Positions 47,632-56,799 are shown, numbered from the stretch's first letter. The stretch is 64,000 bases of DNA from Nocardia grenadensis NBRC 108939 (GCF_001613445.1 NZ_BDCJ01000012.1:186001-250000); one strand, 5' to 3'. Notes: generated from the sequence alone by a model not told the origin. Numbers and translations are program-made.

Positions 47632-47955
47632 CTACTCAGCGCTCCACTCTGCCGGACACTCGTGCTCGCGGTGCCCTGCGCGTGGGATTCCGCCGCTGCG
47701 GCTGTCGCGACCCCGCCAGGTCCGGCGCTCTGGCTGTGCCCTCATGGCTGAATTCTGCCCCTCGGCGGGGAGTGGGGGGATCGGGGGGTCCATTACTGTT
47801 GTGTAGAACAACTGCTTCCCGTGGTAACGGGGATACGTGGCCGGTATCCGCCGGCCGAATCCGCACCGGGTGCGGCCGTCCGGCCGGCCCGGCCATGTCC
47901 CGGCTTCGTCGCGTACGCGGATCGCGGAGGGGCCGCGCCCGTTAGGGTCGAGGCC
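47632..47955. other. Divergent intergenic region
   Basis: 324 bp between coaA and the DUF885 gene. It holds the -10 box at 47943 and must contain the coaA promoter; frames here are not convincing genes. Confidence 0.4.
47943..47948 (+). promoter_or_regulatory. -10 box, leaderless DUF885 gene
   Basis: TAGGGT ends seven bases before the ATG at 47956. Confidence 0.55.
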
Positions 47956-49152
47956 ATGGAAGCCCATCCCCTGGTGATCGAATACCTGCGCCTCGGTCTG
48001 GCATTCGACCGGATCGAAGAGGGATTCGTCGATGCCTACACGGCCGACCCGCGGCTGCGGCAGGAAGTCGAGAACGCGCCGAAGCCCGAACCCCGGGAGC
48101 TGGCCCGGACGGCCGCGCGGTTACGTACGGAACTGCCGAACGCCGGCCTGCCCGCCCAGCGGTCCGAGTTCATCGACGCGCATCTGCGGGCGCTGGAATG
48201 TTCGGGCCGCAAGTTCGCCGGGGACGATATCGGTTTCATCGACGAGGTCCGCGCCTATTTCGACGTCGAGATCGCGCCCGGTGATCCCGCCGACTATCAG
48301 GAGGCACACCGCAAGATCGATGAGGTCCTGGGTGGCTCGGGTCCGCTGACCGAACGGATGGCGGCCTATCGGAAAGCCGACGAGATCCCGCCGGACAAGC
48401 TCGAGGCGTGCGTCGAAGCGTTCTCCGGCGCGCTCCGCGAACTGGTTCGCGCCCGGTACCCGCTGCCGGACCACGAGCACGTCACCTACGAGGTGGTCGG
48501 CGACAAGCCGTGGTCCGGTTTCAACTATTACCTCGGCAACTACCGGTCCACGGTCGCCATCAACTCCGACCTGCGCCAGCACATGGCGAACCTGCCCCGG
48601 CTCATTTCGCATGAGTCCTACCCCGGGCACCACACCGAGCACTGCCGCAAAGAGGCCGGCCTGGTGGCCGCCGGGCAGACCGAGCAGACGATCTTCCTGG
48701 TCAACACTCCGCAGTGCCTGATGGCCGAAGGGCTGGCGGACCTGGCGTTGCGTTCGATCGTCGGGCCGGGCTGGGGCCGGTGGGCGCAGGAGATCTACGC
48801 CGACCTCGGATTGCGGTTCGACGGGGAACGCGCCGAACGACTCGTCGAGGCCTCCGGCCAATTGCTCGGGGTCCGGCAGGATGCCGCGCTCATGCTGCAC
48901 GACATGGGCAGGGACGCCGACGATGTGGCCGCCTTCCTGGAGCGCTGGTCGCTCACCACTCCCGACCGCGCCCGCCAGTCGCTGCGCTTCCTGTCCTCAC
49001 CGCTGTGGCGGGCCTACGTCAGCACCTATGTGGAGGGCTACCGGTTGCTGGGTGGCTGGCTCGACCGCGCCACCGACGAGGACGACCGCGCCGACCGCTT
49101 CCGCCGGCTGCTGGACGAACCCCTCATTCCCTCCGCCCTGCGCGCCGTCTGA
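47956..49152 (+). CDS. DUF885 family peptidase-like protein
   Basis: A 398-residue helical protein without signal peptide. The probable metal site is LISHESYPGHHTEHC, with LAEGLADLALR-type Glu downstream (MAEGLADLALRSI), as in zinc-dependent DUF885 proteins related to gluzincin peptidases. The HExxxxHH spacing differs from the classical HExxH but is typical of this family. The substrate is unknown. Start supported by the -10 box seven bases upstream. Confidence 0.82.
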   Translation: MEAHPLVIEYLRLGLAFDRIEEGFVDAYTADPRLRQEVENAPKPEPRELARTAARLRTELPNAGLPAQRSEFIDAHLRALECSGRKFAGDDIGFIDEVRAYFDVEIAPGDPADYQEAHRKIDEVLGGSGPLTERMAAYRKADEIPPDKLEACVEAFSGALRELVRARYPLPDHEHVTYEVVGDKPWSGFNYYLGNYRSTVAINSDLRQHMANLPRLISHESYPGHHTEHCRKEAGLVAAGQTEQTIFLVNTPQCLMAEGLADLALRSIVGPGWGRWAQEIYADLGLRFDGERAERLVEASGQLLGVRQDAALMLHDMGRDADDVAAFLERWSLTTPDRARQSLRFLSSPLWRAYVSTYVEGYRLLGGWLDRATDEDDRADRFRRLLDEPLIPSALRAV

Positions 49153-49270
49153 CCCGGGTGCCGAGCCCGCGCCATCTCCGGATAGCGGGCCTTCGTGGCC
49201 GGGGTCACACCGGGCCCCGACCACGCCCCGCCGAAGGCGGGGCAGATAAACCGATCCCTGGGGTGACTCA

Positions 49271-49276
49271 TACACT
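49271..49276 (+). promoter_or_regulatory. glyA -10 box (leaderless)
   Basis: TACACT ends six bases before GTG 49283 and three bases before GTG 49280; the spacing favours 49283 and a leaderless transcript. Confidence 0.6.
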
Positions 49277-49282
49277 GGCGTG

Positions 49283-50575
49283 GTGACGCAGACGACCGCC
49301 TCTGTCAATACCCAGTCTCTCGGTGAGCTCGATCCCGAACTCGCCACCGCGATGGCGGGTGAGCTCGCCCGGGAACGCGACACCCTGGAAATGATCGCGT
49401 CGGAGAACTTCGTGCCGCGCGCGGTATTGCAGGCGCAGGGCAGTGTGCTCACCAACAAGTACGCCGAAGGCTATCCCGGTCGTCGCTACTACGGCGGCTG
49501 CGAACACGTCGACGTGGTCGAGAACCTCGCCCGGGAACGCGCCAAGGCGCTGTTCGGCGCGGATTTCGCGAATGTGCAGCCGCATTCCGGCGCCCAGGCC
49601 AACGCCGCGGTGCTGATGTCGCTGCTCGATCCGGGCGACCGGCTGCTCGGCCTGGACCTGGCCCACGGCGGCCACCTCACCCACGGCATGCGGCTGAACT
49701 TCTCCGGCAAGCTCTACGACGTCCACTCCTACGGGGTCTCCAAGGAAGACCACCGGGTGGATATGGACAACGTCCGGGCGATCGCGCGGGAGGCGCGGCC
49801 GAAGGTGATCGTCGCCGGATGGTCGGCGTATCCGCGGCATCAGGATTTCGCGGCGTTCCGGGAGATCGCCGACGAGGTCGGCGCCTACCTGTGGGTCGAT
49901 ATGGCGCATTTCGCCGGACTGGTCGCCGCCGGCCTGCACCCCTCCCCGGTGCCGTATGCCGACGTGGTCTCCTCCACCGTCCACAAAACCCTCGGCGGCC
50001 CCCGCTCGGGCCTCATCCTGGCGAAACAGGACTACGCCAAGAAACTGAACAGTTCGGTGTTCCCCGGGCAGCAGGGCGGCCCGCTGATGCACGTCATCGC
50101 CGCGAAGGCGGTCGCGTTCAAGATCGCCGGCACCCCCGAGTTCGCCGAACGCCAGCAGCGCACCCTGACCGGTGCCAAGATCCTCGCCGAACGCCTCACC
50201 GGCCCCGACGTCGCGGGTAAGGGCATCAGCGTCCTTACCGGCGGCACCGACGTCCACCTGGTCCTGGTCGACCTGCGCAACTCCGACCTCGACGGCCAGC
50301 AGGGCGAAGACCTGCTGCACGAGGTCGGGATCACGGTCAACCGCAACGCCGTCCCCTTCGACCCGCGCCCCCCGATGGTCACCTCCGGCCTGCGTATCGG
50401 CACCGCCGCCCTGGCCACCCGCGGCTTCGGCGACACCGAGTTCACCGAGGTCGCCGATATCATCGCCACTGCTCTCGCCGGCGGCGCCGACCTGGATGCG
50501 CTGCGCGGCCGGGTCAAGAAACTCGCCAACGATTTCCCGCTCTACCAGGGCCTCGAGGACTGGAACCTGTTGTGA
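49283..50575 (+). CDS. glyA: Serine hydroxymethyltransferase
   Basis: It interconverts serine and glycine, charging tetrahydrofolate with a one-carbon unit. The 430-residue PLP enzyme has [50 protein letters not shown] and PLP lysine in [22 protein letters not shown] 49280 is one codon upstream; the -10 spacing favours 49283. It matches glyA1 (Rv1093) by position. Confidence 0.96.
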   Translation: MTQTTASVNTQSLGELDPELATAMAGELARERDTLEMIASENFVPRAVLQAQGSVLTNKYAEGYPGRRYYGGCEHVDVVENLARERAKALFGADFANVQPHSGAQANAAVLMSLLDPGDRLLGLDLAHGGHLTHGMRLNFSGKLYDVHSYGVSKEDHRVDMDNVRAIAREARPKVIVAGWSAYPRHQDFAAFREIADEVGAYLWVDMAHFAGLVAAGLHPSPVPYADVVSSTVHKTLGGPRSGLILAKQDYAKKLNSSVFPGQQGGPLMHVIAAKAVAFKIAGTPEFAERQQRTLTGAKILAERLTGPDVAGKGISVLTGGTDVHLVLVDLRNSDLDGQQGEDLLHEVGITVNRNAVPFDPRPPMVTSGLRIGTAALATRGFGDTEFTEVADIIATALAGGADLDALRGRVKKLANDFPLYQGLEDWNLL

Positions 50576-50580
50576 TCTTC

Positions 50581-50620
50581 GGTGCTGTGTGCTCGGCCCA
50601 CGCGCCGAGTACACAGCACC
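50581..50620 (+). terminator. Hairpin terminator after glyA
   Basis: Arms 50581-50596 and 50605-50620 pair over 16 bp with one G-U around an 8-nt loop. Confidence 0.88.
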
Positions 50621-50643
50621 TGGCTCCTGCCGGAGCGGCATCC

Positions 50644-50649
50644 TAGGCT
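50644..50649 (+). promoter_or_regulatory. -10 box, leaderless LEH-like gene
   Basis: TAGGCT ends six bases before the ATG at 50656. Confidence 0.5.
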
Positions 50650-50655
50650 CGGAGG

Positions 50656-51069
50656 ATGGATACCGAGCTGAATCAGGACGCGGCCACCACGGTCCGCGAG
50701 TTCTTCACCGCGATGGAGATCGGCGCGCTCGACGAGGCGCTGGAGCTGGTGCATCCCGATATCGTCTGGAAGAACACCTCGCTGCCGGATGTGCGCGGGG
50801 CGCGACGGGTCGGGAAGTTGCTACGGGGCCTGGACCGGGAGCAGTTCGGGTTCTCGGCGCAGATGCACCATATCGCCGCGGACGGATCCGTGGTGCTCAC
50901 CGATCGCACCGATGTGCTGCGGTTCGGGCCGGTGCGCATCTCGTTCTGGGTGATGGGGACGTTCGAGCTGCACGACGGCCGAATCGTGTTGTGGCACGAC
51001 CATTTCAGCTGGGAGAACTTTCTGCGCGGCACCGCGGTCGGGGTCGTGAAGGCGCTCTTCGGCCGCTGA
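50656..51069 (+). CDS. SnoaL/limonene-epoxide hydrolase-like protein
   Basis: A 137-residue NTF2-fold protein. Blocks EALELVHPDIVWKNTSLPDV, VVLTDRTDVLRFG and VMGTFELHDGRIVLWHDHFS resemble limonene-1,2-epoxide hydrolases such as mycobacterial EphG, including the Asp-Arg-Asp pattern (DRTD and WHDHF). Enzymatic use is likely but the substrate is unknown. It lies alone between glyA and phoH2 and has its own -10. Confidence 0.78.
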   Translation: MDTELNQDAATTVREFFTAMEIGALDEALELVHPDIVWKNTSLPDVRGARRVGKLLRGLDREQFGFSAQMHHIAADGSVVLTDRTDVLRFGPVRISFWVMGTFELHDGRIVLWHDHFSWENFLRGTAVGVVKALFGR

Positions 51070-51094
51070 CCTATCGGGTCGCGATGGCGCGGAC

Positions 51095-51130
51095 GCCGTT
51101 CGAGAGCGCCGTGAAACGCTCTCGAACGGC
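51095..51130. terminator. 14-bp hairpin between converging genes
   Basis: Perfect arms 51095-51108 and 51117-51130 flank an 8-nt loop between the LEH-like gene and phoH2. Confidence 0.85.
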
Positions 51131-51138
51131 TGCCGGGC

Positions 51139-52488
51139 CTACGCGTTGGGCCCGTATTCCTCCAGCATCTCGGTGACCAGTGCGGCGATCGGCGACCGCT
51201 CACTGCGGGTCAGGGTGATATGCGCGAACAAGGGGTGACCCTTGAGCTTCTCGACCACCGCGGCGACACCGTCGTGCCGGCCGACCCGCAGATTGTCGCG
51301 CTGGGCCACATCGTGGGTAAGGACCACCCGGGAACCGCTGCCGAGCCGGCTCAGCACCGTCAGCAGGACATTGCGTTCCAATGACTGGGCTTCGTCCACG
51401 ATCACGAACGAATCGTGCAGCGACCGGCCTCGAATATGGGTCAGCGGGAGAACTTCCAGCATATCCCGGCCGAGTACCTCCTCCATGACCTCGCGGCTGG
51501 CCAGACCGTCGAGGGTGTCGAAGACGGCCTGTGCCCACGGGCCCATCTTCTCGTTCTCGGTGCCCGGCAGGTAACCGAGTTCCTGGCCGCCCACCGCGTA
51601 CAGCGGCCGGAAGACCACGACCTTGCGCTGGGTGCGCTTCTCCAGCACCGCTTCCAGGCCGGCGGTGAGTGCCAGTGCGGATTTACCGGTGCCGGCGCGG
51701 CCACCCAGCGAGACGATGCCGACGCTCTCGTCGAGCAACAGGTCCAGTGCCACCCGCTGTTCCGCGGAGCGGCCGTGTAGCCCGAACGCCTCCCGTTCCC
51801 GCACCAGCTGCACCCGTTTGTCCGGTGTGACCCGGCCGAGGGCGCTGGAGCTGTTGCCCAGGAGGCGTATTCCGGTGTGGCAGGGCAGTTCTCGCGCCTC
51901 GTCGAGATCGACGACCGATTCGCTGTAGAGTCGGTCGACGATGTCCGAGGCCGTGTCGATCTCGACCATGCCCGTCCAGCCGGAGGTCACCACATCCTGT
52001 GCGTGATATCCCTCCGCCCGTAGACCTACCGCGCTGGCCTTCACCCGCATCGGGATGTCCTTGGACACCAACACCACCTGGCATCCGTCGGCCGCGAGGT
52101 TCAACGCGCAGGCCAGGATGCGGGAATCGTTGCTCTCGGTGCGGAAACCGACCGGCAACACCGAGGGATCGGTGTGGTTCAGTTCCACCTGCAACGTGCC
52201 ACCGTCGGTGCCGATGGGCAGCGGTTCGTCGAGCCGGCCGTGGGCCACCCGCAGATCGTCGAGCATGCGCAGGGCCTCGCGGGCGAACCAGCCGAGTTCG
52301 TGATGGTGTCGTTTACCCTCGAGTTCGCTGATCACGACCAGCGGCAACACCACATGATGTTCGCCGAACCGGGTCACTGCCCAGGGATCCGACAGCAGCA
52401 CCGAGGTGTCGATAACGAAGGTTTTCAAACCTTTCTCAATGAAGCGAGAATTCGCCGAAGGGGCGGATACGGAGCGATTATCAGTCAC
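51139..52488 (-). CDS. phoH2: PhoH2, PIN-PhoH RNA helicase/RNase
   Basis: A 449-residue fusion of a PIN nuclease domain ([48 protein letters not shown]) and a PhoH ATPase ([40 protein letters not shown]). Mycobacterial PhoH2 unwinds and cuts RNA. GTG 52488 has AGGAG 7 nt upstream. In mycobacteria a small antitoxin-like gene, phoAT, precedes phoH2; here only a 17-codon frame is seen in the leader. Confidence 0.93.
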   Translation of the reverse strand: MTDNRSVSAPSANSRFIEKGLKTFVIDTSVLLSDPWAVTRFGEHHVVLPLVVISELEGKRHHHELGWFAREALRMLDDLRVAHGRLDEPLPIGTDGGTLQVELNHTDPSVLPVGFRTESNDSRILACALNLAADGCQVVLVSKDIPMRVKASAVGLRAEGYHAQDVVTSGWTGMVEIDTASDIVDRLYSESVVDLDEARELPCHTGIRLLGNSSSALGRVTPDKRVQLVREREAFGLHGRSAEQRVALDLLLDESVGIVSLGGRAGTGKSALALTAGLEAVLEKRTQRKVVVFRPLYAVGGQELGYLPGTENEKMGPWAQAVFDTLDGLASREVMEEVLGRDMLEVLPLTHIRGRSLHDSFVIVDEAQSLERNVLLTVLSRLGSGSRVVLTHDVAQRDNLRVGRHDGVAAVVEKLKGHPLFAHITLTRSERSPIAALVTEMLEEYGPNA

Positions 52489-52891
52489 GGTAGGCTCCTA
52501 TGGTCTGCGCGGCACCCACACAGACAGTCTCGCTGGGCCGGTAGGTCCGGATGGCTGCTGACGTGGTGCGTCAGTGGCCACGAGGACCGGGTGCCGGCCC
52601 CCTCGTACTGAGTTTCTCAGTCACGGTCAGGACCTCCCGAGCGAACCGCTACGTGCGACCCGCCACTCCGAAGCTACCTCCTCACCACCCCTGTGCGCTC
52701 GAAGAAATGCGCGAGGGTTTGGTGAATTCGCTGTGAACTGGCCCCGGTTCGACCGTTTTCACGCAGGTCAGCGTGGGTATCGACCGTCCGCGGTCGATTC
52801 GGATCAGGTATCGGTGAAAGTCGTGCTGTCCCCGGTCCTGAGCGGCGTGTTCGCTCCACGTTCGCTTTCGTGTCGCCCGGCGCGGGCCGGT
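52489..52891. other. phoH2 leader and spacer
   Basis: 403 bp between phoH2 and the DUF488 gene. It contains the short minus-strand frame at 52571-52624, which overlaps a 6-bp inverted repeat (ACTGAG...CTCAGT). I see nothing else in it. Confidence 0.45.
52571..52624 (-). CDS. Possible 17-residue leader peptide of phoH2
   Basis: A GTG frame reads MTEKLSTRGPAPGPRGH and stops 82 bp before the phoH2 start. GGGAGG lies 7 nt before its GTG, a better site than for many real genes here. It may be a regulatory leader peptide or chance; it does not resemble any PhoAT sequence I can recall. Confidence 0.3.
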   Translation of the reverse strand: MTEKLSTRGPAPGPRGH

Positions 52892-53275
52892 TCATTCCCG
52901 CAACTGCTCCACGAGTACCGGAACGTGGCTGTGACCCGGTTCTTTGACAGCGGTGACCAATGTCACCGGCGGGCTGCTGCCGGCGCGCTCCCGGAGCCGG
53001 TTCAATATTTCGCGGGCCGCCGGCTCGGCGAGCTCGGCCCGGTAGCGGTCGGCGAATTCGGTGCGCCGGCCATCGGGGTCCTCGTGGAACCACCTGCGCA
53101 GCTCGGTCGAGGGGGTGATCTCCTTGGGCCATTCGTCGACCCGGGCCGCGGCCTTGGCGAGGCCGCGCGGCCACAGGCGGTCGACGAGCACCCGGTATCC
53201 GTCGTCGGCCGTGGGGGCCTCGTAGACGCGTTTGACCTGGAAGCCGGGCGGTGGGGTGGGGATTTCGTCGGTCAT
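52892..53275 (-). CDS. DUF488 family protein
   Basis: A 127-residue protein with the conserved blocks of DUF488: VKRVYEAPTADDGYRVLVDR LWPRGLAK, WPKEITPSTELRRWFHEDPD, and VTLVTAVKEPGHSHVPVLVE. Biochemical role unknown. It is divergent from the small gene at 53387. Confidence 0.88.
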   Translation of the reverse strand: MTDEIPTPPPGFQVKRVYEAPTADDGYRVLVDRLWPRGLAKAAARVDEWPKEITPSTELRRWFHEDPDGRRTEFADRYRAELAEPAAREILNRLRERAGSSPPVTLVTAVKEPGHSHVPVLVEQLRE

Positions 53276-53373
53276 CGGGTCATCGCAGCACGGTATCGGG
53301 CCGGAGTGGGTACGCCACGCGGTGACGGCCCGGCGACCCTCCCGGAAACCGGCCCGGAACCCGGTGCCGGGAT

Positions 53374-53379
53374 TAGAGT
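53374..53379 (+). promoter_or_regulatory. -10 box, leaderless small gene
   Basis: TAGAGT ends seven bases before the ATG at 53387. Confidence 0.5.
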
Positions 53380-53386
53380 CGGCGAT

Positions 53387-53659
53387 ATGACCCAGTACGA
53401 GGAGTCGGACAAGCTCTCGTCGAAGGAACTGCACGACCGCGCGGTCAGGCTCGCGGTGCGGCACGGTGATATCCGCTTCCTCTGGGACCTGCTGACCCGG
53501 ATCCCGGCGGCGGAGGCCACGGCGGGCCGGACCGGGGAGAGCGAAGCCGATATCAAATGGGTGGTGCCCATGCTCGACGACTATGTTCACGCAGGTGACG
53601 GCGAACTCGCCGAGGCGCTGCGCGGGTTCTATCTGGAGTACTTGAAGGAGCATTCCTGA
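53387..53659 (+). CDS. Conserved actinobacterial small protein
   Basis: A 90-residue acidic helical protein (MTQYEESDKLSSKELHDRAV, HGDIRFLWDLLTRIPAAEAT, ALRGFYLEYLKEHS). Similar small proteins occur in Streptomyces and other actinomycetes without a known function. The ATG is supported by a -10 box seven bases upstream. It converges with the epoxide hydrolase gene; a short hairpin lies between. Confidence 0.65.
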   Translation: MTQYEESDKLSSKELHDRAVRLAVRHGDIRFLWDLLTRIPAAEATAGRTGESEADIKWVVPMLDDYVHAGDGELAEALRGFYLEYLKEHS

Positions 53660-53676
53660 CCGTCGTGCAGCGAAGT

Positions 53677-53699
53677 GCACCGCGGACCCGTCGCGGTGC
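53677..53699. terminator. Short hairpin between converging genes
   Basis: Arms 53677-53684 and 53692-53699 are perfect 8-bp complements with a 7-nt loop. Confidence 0.55.
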
Positions 53700-53719
53700 C
53701 GGATCGCTACGGCCTCGGC

Positions 53720-54805
53720 TCACTCGCCGCGGTACTCGCCGAAGAACTCGGTGATCTCGGCGGCCATGAGATCCGCCGCGACGTGGTGCAGGTAGTGGGT
53801 GTGCACATCATGTGTACGCCACGACACAATGTGGTGATCGCGCTCGGCGAACCGCCGGATTCCGTGGAAATCGCCGGTCGAGCCGCACAGTGCCAGCGGC
53901 ACCGTCGACGGCGCGGTGGGGGTGGGGGCCTTGTCCTTCTCGAAGTAGTGCCGGATCGCCGAACCCGCCGTGCCGGTGAACCAGTGGACAGCGATATTGG
54001 CGATCACGAAGTCGTCGTCGAGTTCCGGTCCCAGGAGCTGTCCGTTCCAGCCGAGCAGGCCCGACGGTGAGTCCGCGAGGGCGTGCGCGAGGGTCTGCGG
54101 CTGCTGTGACTGCAGCACATTGAAACCCATTTTGTTCGTCACGAACCAGTTCAGGGTTTCCAGGGACCGCTGCTCGTCGGCATCCAGGTGGGCCAGTTCG
54201 GCAGGGTCGCCCGACGGGAACGAATATACCTGGGCCACATGCGTTCCCACCACACGGTGCGGTGCGAAACGGCCCAGTTCGACCGAGATCATCGATCCGC
54301 CGTCATTGCCCACCGCGCCGTATCGCGCGTAGCCCAGCCGCCTCATCAGTTCGGCCCAGGCCCGGGCGATCCGCTGGTCGTTCCAGCCGTTCTCGGTGGT
54401 GGGTCCGGAGAAGCCGTAACCGGGGACCGAAGGGATGACGAGATCGAAACCCGCGGCGTTCAGCGGCTCGATCAGGCGCAGGAATTCGACGAAGGTCCCG
54501 GGCCAGCCGTGGGTGAGGACGAGTGGGAACCCGGTGCCCTGCTGTGCGCGTACGTGCAGGAAGTGGATCCGCTGACCGTCGATCTCGGTCACGAAGTGGG
54601 GGTGGGCGTTGAGCCGGTCCTCCATCTTTCGCCAGTCGAGCCGTAGCCAATGCTCCGCCAGGGCCCGTACCCGGCCGACGCTGACGCCGTACTCCTCGCC
54701 GGAGCCCGGGATCTGATCGGCCCAGCGGCTGCGCTGGAGCCGGTTGCGCAGATCGTCGATATCGACCTGGGGGATCTCGACGCGGAACGGCTTGATGGTG
54801 GCCAT
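53720..54805 (-). CDS. Epoxide hydrolase (alpha/beta)
   Basis: A 361-residue alpha/beta hydrolase with the N-terminal epoxide-hydrolase cap (FRVEIPQVDIDDLRNRLQRS RW). The oxyanion motif is HGWPGTFVEFL, and the nucleophile Asp is in AVGNDGGSMISVELG, where many relatives have GGDWG. The C-terminal His lies in the YLHHVAADLMAAEI region. It probably opens epoxides by an Asp-ester mechanism. AAGGA precedes the ATG. It is divergent from a TetR regulator with two palindromes between them, implying TetR control. Confidence 0.87.
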   Translation of the reverse strand: MATIKPFRVEIPQVDIDDLRNRLQRSRWADQIPGSGEEYGVSVGRVRALAEHWLRLDWRKMEDRLNAHPHFVTEIDGQRIHFLHVRAQQGTGFPLVLTHGWPGTFVEFLRLIEPLNAAGFDLVIPSVPGYGFSGPTTENGWNDQRIARAWAELMRRLGYARYGAVGNDGGSMISVELGRFAPHRVVGTHVAQVYSFPSGDPAELAHLDADEQRSLETLNWFVTNKMGFNVLQSQQPQTLAHALADSPSGLLGWNGQLLGPELDDDFVIANIAVHWFTGTAGSAIRHYFEKDKAPTPTAPSTVPLALCGSTGDFHGIRRFAERDHHIVSWRTHDVHTHYLHHVAADLMAAEITEFFGEYRGE

Positions 54806-54823
54806 ATCGAATCCTTCACTCAG

Positions 54824-54844
54824 AACGGAATAGTTTGTTCCGTT
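54824..54844. promoter_or_regulatory. TetR operator, site 1
   Basis: Inverted half-sites AACGGAA (54824-54830) and TTCCGTT (54838-54844) with a 7-nt spacer lie 19 bp before the epoxide hydrolase start. Same half-site as site 2. Confidence 0.75.
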
Positions 54845-54856
54845 TGAAGGTAACAG

Positions 54857-54872
54857 AACGGAACATTCCGTT
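54857..54872. promoter_or_regulatory. TetR operator, site 2
   Basis: AACGGAACATTCCGTT is a 16-bp inverted repeat with a 2-nt centre, 20 bp before the tetR start and next to its -10. It probably mediates autoregulation. Confidence 0.8.
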
Positions 54873-54880
54873 TCAACTGG

Positions 54881-54886
54881 TACGCT
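54881..54886 (+). promoter_or_regulatory. tetR -10 box (leaderless)
   Basis: TACGCT ends six bases before the ATG at 54893. Confidence 0.5.
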
Positions 54887-54892
54887 CGGCGT

Positions 54893-55579
54893 ATGTCGAA
54901 ATCAGCGGAAACACCTGCTCACAAGCCTCTGGGCGGCCGTAGAGCGCAGGCCGCCCGCAACGACGGTCTCGTCCTGGAAGCCGCTCGGGAGGTGTTCCTG
55001 GCCGAACCGAAGGCCCCGATCGCCGCGGTGGCCGAACGGGCGGGCGTCGGAATCAGCGCGCTCTACCGCCGCTACCCCAGCAAGGAAGCGCTACTGCGCA
55101 CGCTGTGCCACGAGGGGTTGCGCCGCTACAACGCGGAGGCCGACGCCGCGCTGGCCGAACCCGACGGCTGGCAGGCCCTGGTGGGGTTCCTGGAACGAGT
55201 GGTCGATGCCGACGTGCACTCCCTGACGGTGCATCTCGCGGGCACCTTCGAACCCGACCCGGCGATGCTGCCCGATGTGGCGCACGCCGACGAGACGAAC
55301 GCAGAACTGGTACGCCGGGCGCAGGCCACGGGCCGGCTGCGGGAGGGGGTGACGCCGCAGGACATCGGCCTGGTATTGGAAGCGTGCGCGGCGGTGTCGA
55401 CACCCGACCGGCAGCGCACCGCGCAACTGCGCCGCCGGGTGCTCGCGGTCCTGATCTCCGGATTGGCCGCCGCGGGCGAGCTGCCGGGCCCGCCGCCGCG
55501 GCCGGGGGAGTTCGCCTGGCGCTGGCAACGCGCCGGAACCCACCCGGCGCGGCCGCCGGAAGCGGATCAGCCTGCGTAG
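54893..55579 (+). CDS. TetR-family repressor
   Basis: A 228-residue regulator. The N-terminal HTH region is VLEAAREVFLAEPKAPIAAV AERAGVGISALYRRYPSKEA; the rest is a helical ligand domain. The divergent epoxide hydrolase and the two AACGGAA/TTCCGTT dyads between them make it the likely local repressor of both genes. The inducing ligand is unknown. Its 3' end overlaps the converging VOC gene by 13 bp. Confidence 0.92.
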   Translation: MSKSAETPAHKPLGGRRAQAARNDGLVLEAAREVFLAEPKAPIAAVAERAGVGISALYRRYPSKEALLRTLCHEGLRRYNAEADAALAEPDGWQALVGFLERVVDADVHSLTVHLAGTFEPDPAMLPDVAHADETNAELVRRAQATGRLREGVTPQDIGLVLEACAAVSTPDRQRTAQLRRRVLAVLISGLAAAGELPGPPPRPGEFAWRWQRAGTHPARPPEADQPA

Positions 55580-56040
55580 GCCTCCCGCATGGCCCGCAAA
55601 TCGATCTTCTTCATCTGGTACATGGCCGCGAGAGCGCGATCGACCGCCACCGGATCGTCACCGGAGAGCAGGTCGTTGGCCTCGCTGGGCCAGATCTGCC
55701 ACGGCACCCCGTACCTGTCGTTGAGCCAGCCACACTGGATCTCCTCGCCGCCGTCCGCGAGCAGCGCCTCCCACAGCCGGTCGACCTCGGCCTGATCGTC
55801 ACAGTTGACCAGCAGCGACATCGCGTGGGTGTAGTGGTAGTCGCCGCCGCCGTTGATAGCGGTGAACTGCTGGCCGGCGAGCTGGAAGTCGACCAGCATC
55901 ACCGTTCCCGCTTCCCGCATGCCCGAATCCGTATACCGCTGCACCCCGGTGATCTTCCCGTCCGGGAACAGGGAACAGTAGAACTCCGCGGCCTCCTCGG
56001 CCTGGGTGTCGTACCAGAGATTGGTGACGATCTTCTGCAT
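55567..56040 (-). CDS. VOC/PhnB-like glyoxalase-fold protein
   Basis: A 157-residue PhnB-type protein of the vicinal oxygen chelate superfamily (MQKIVTNLWYDTQAEEAAEF, YCSLFPDGKITGVQRY, MSLLVNCDDQAEVDRLWEAL, YGVPWQIWP). Family members include demethylmenaquinone-methyltransferase-like folds of unknown activity. GAGGAGGA precedes the ATG by about 6 nt. Confidence 0.87.
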   Translation of the reverse strand: MQKIVTNLWYDTQAEEAAEFYCSLFPDGKITGVQRYTDSGMREAGTVMLVDFQLAGQQFTAINGGGDYHYTHAMSLLVNCDDQAEVDRLWEALLADGGEEIQCGWLNDRYGVPWQIWPSEANDLLSGDDPVAVDRALAAMYQMKKIDLRAMREAYAG

Positions 56041-56397
56041 GACGATCCTCCTCAGCTGACGGCTGGTATGCACTGACGACGGATCCCGGAGCCGTAATTG
56101 ATCGGCTCCGGCCGGATTCGATCGATGATCCGGCACCGGCGCGGCGCATCCGGCTCGACCCGCCGGGCCCGGTCGGCGCGAGCCCGGCGCGGTGATCTGG
56201 GCTTTCGTAACCCCAGGTCTGCGCTCCGCCGGCCGCTCGCCGGCATCCAGAGCCGGGACCGGCTCGACCGTGCAGGTGACCAGGGAAGGGGTGAGGTGGA
56301 CCGGTGCTGCCCGATGATCGGCGCGATCGTGGCCGACACCCGATCCGACCCGCCGGGCCGATCGGCACGAGCCGAGGCCGGGCGGGCCGGGCGGCGA
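56041..56397. other. Intergenic region with direct repeat
   Basis: 357 bp with no convincing gene. A stretch at 56148-56184 recurs imperfectly at 56341-56373 (shared core GACCCGCCGGGCC followed by TCGGC-CGAGCC), a GC-rich direct repeat about 190 bp apart. Confidence 0.5.
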
Positions 56398-56799
56398 TCA
56401 GTCGGTGATCTCAGCACCTGTCGGTGGTGGCGGCGCGGCTTCCAGGCGGAGGAACTCCTCGTCGGTGAGCAGCCGGGACCGGATCAGGAACCGGACACCC
56501 TCCGGCGCCTCCAGGGAGAAGCCGCTCCCGCGCCCGGGCACCACGTCCACCGTCAGATGGGTGTGCTTCCAGTACTCGTACTGGTCCGCGCTCATCCAGA
56601 ACGGGGTGTCCACATCCACCTGCCCCAGCAGCACATCCTGCGCCCCGACCCGGAACTCGCCCCGCGGATAGCACATGGGTGCGCTGCCATCGCAGCACCC
56701 GCCGGACTGGTGGAACATCACCGGACCGTGCCGTTCGATCAGCTCATGCAGCAGATCGGCAGCGGTCGCGGTGAGTTCCACCCGGTTCGGGTCCGGCAT
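56398..56799 (-). CDS. DUF779 family protein
   Basis: A 133-residue protein with the DUF779 cysteine-rich block VMFHQSGGCCDGSAPMCYPR and QYEYWKHTHLTVDVVPGRGS GFSLEAPEG. DUF779 genes commonly follow alcohol-induced aldehyde dehydrogenases; here its ATG overlaps the dehydrogenase stop by one base, so the two are translationally coupled. The cysteines suggest metal binding. Function unknown. Confidence 0.92.
   Translation of the reverse strand: MPDPNRVELTATAADLLHELIERHGPVMFHQSGGCCDGSAPMCYPRGEFRVGAQDVLLGQVDVDTPFWMSADQYEYWKHTHLTVDVVPGRGSGFSLEAPEGVRFLIRSRLLTDEEFLRLEAAPPPPTGAEITD

Noticed and set aside
47798-47813. Short GTTGT...ACAAC inverted repeat upstream of the DUF885 gene
   Set aside because: Only 5-bp arms, well within chance.
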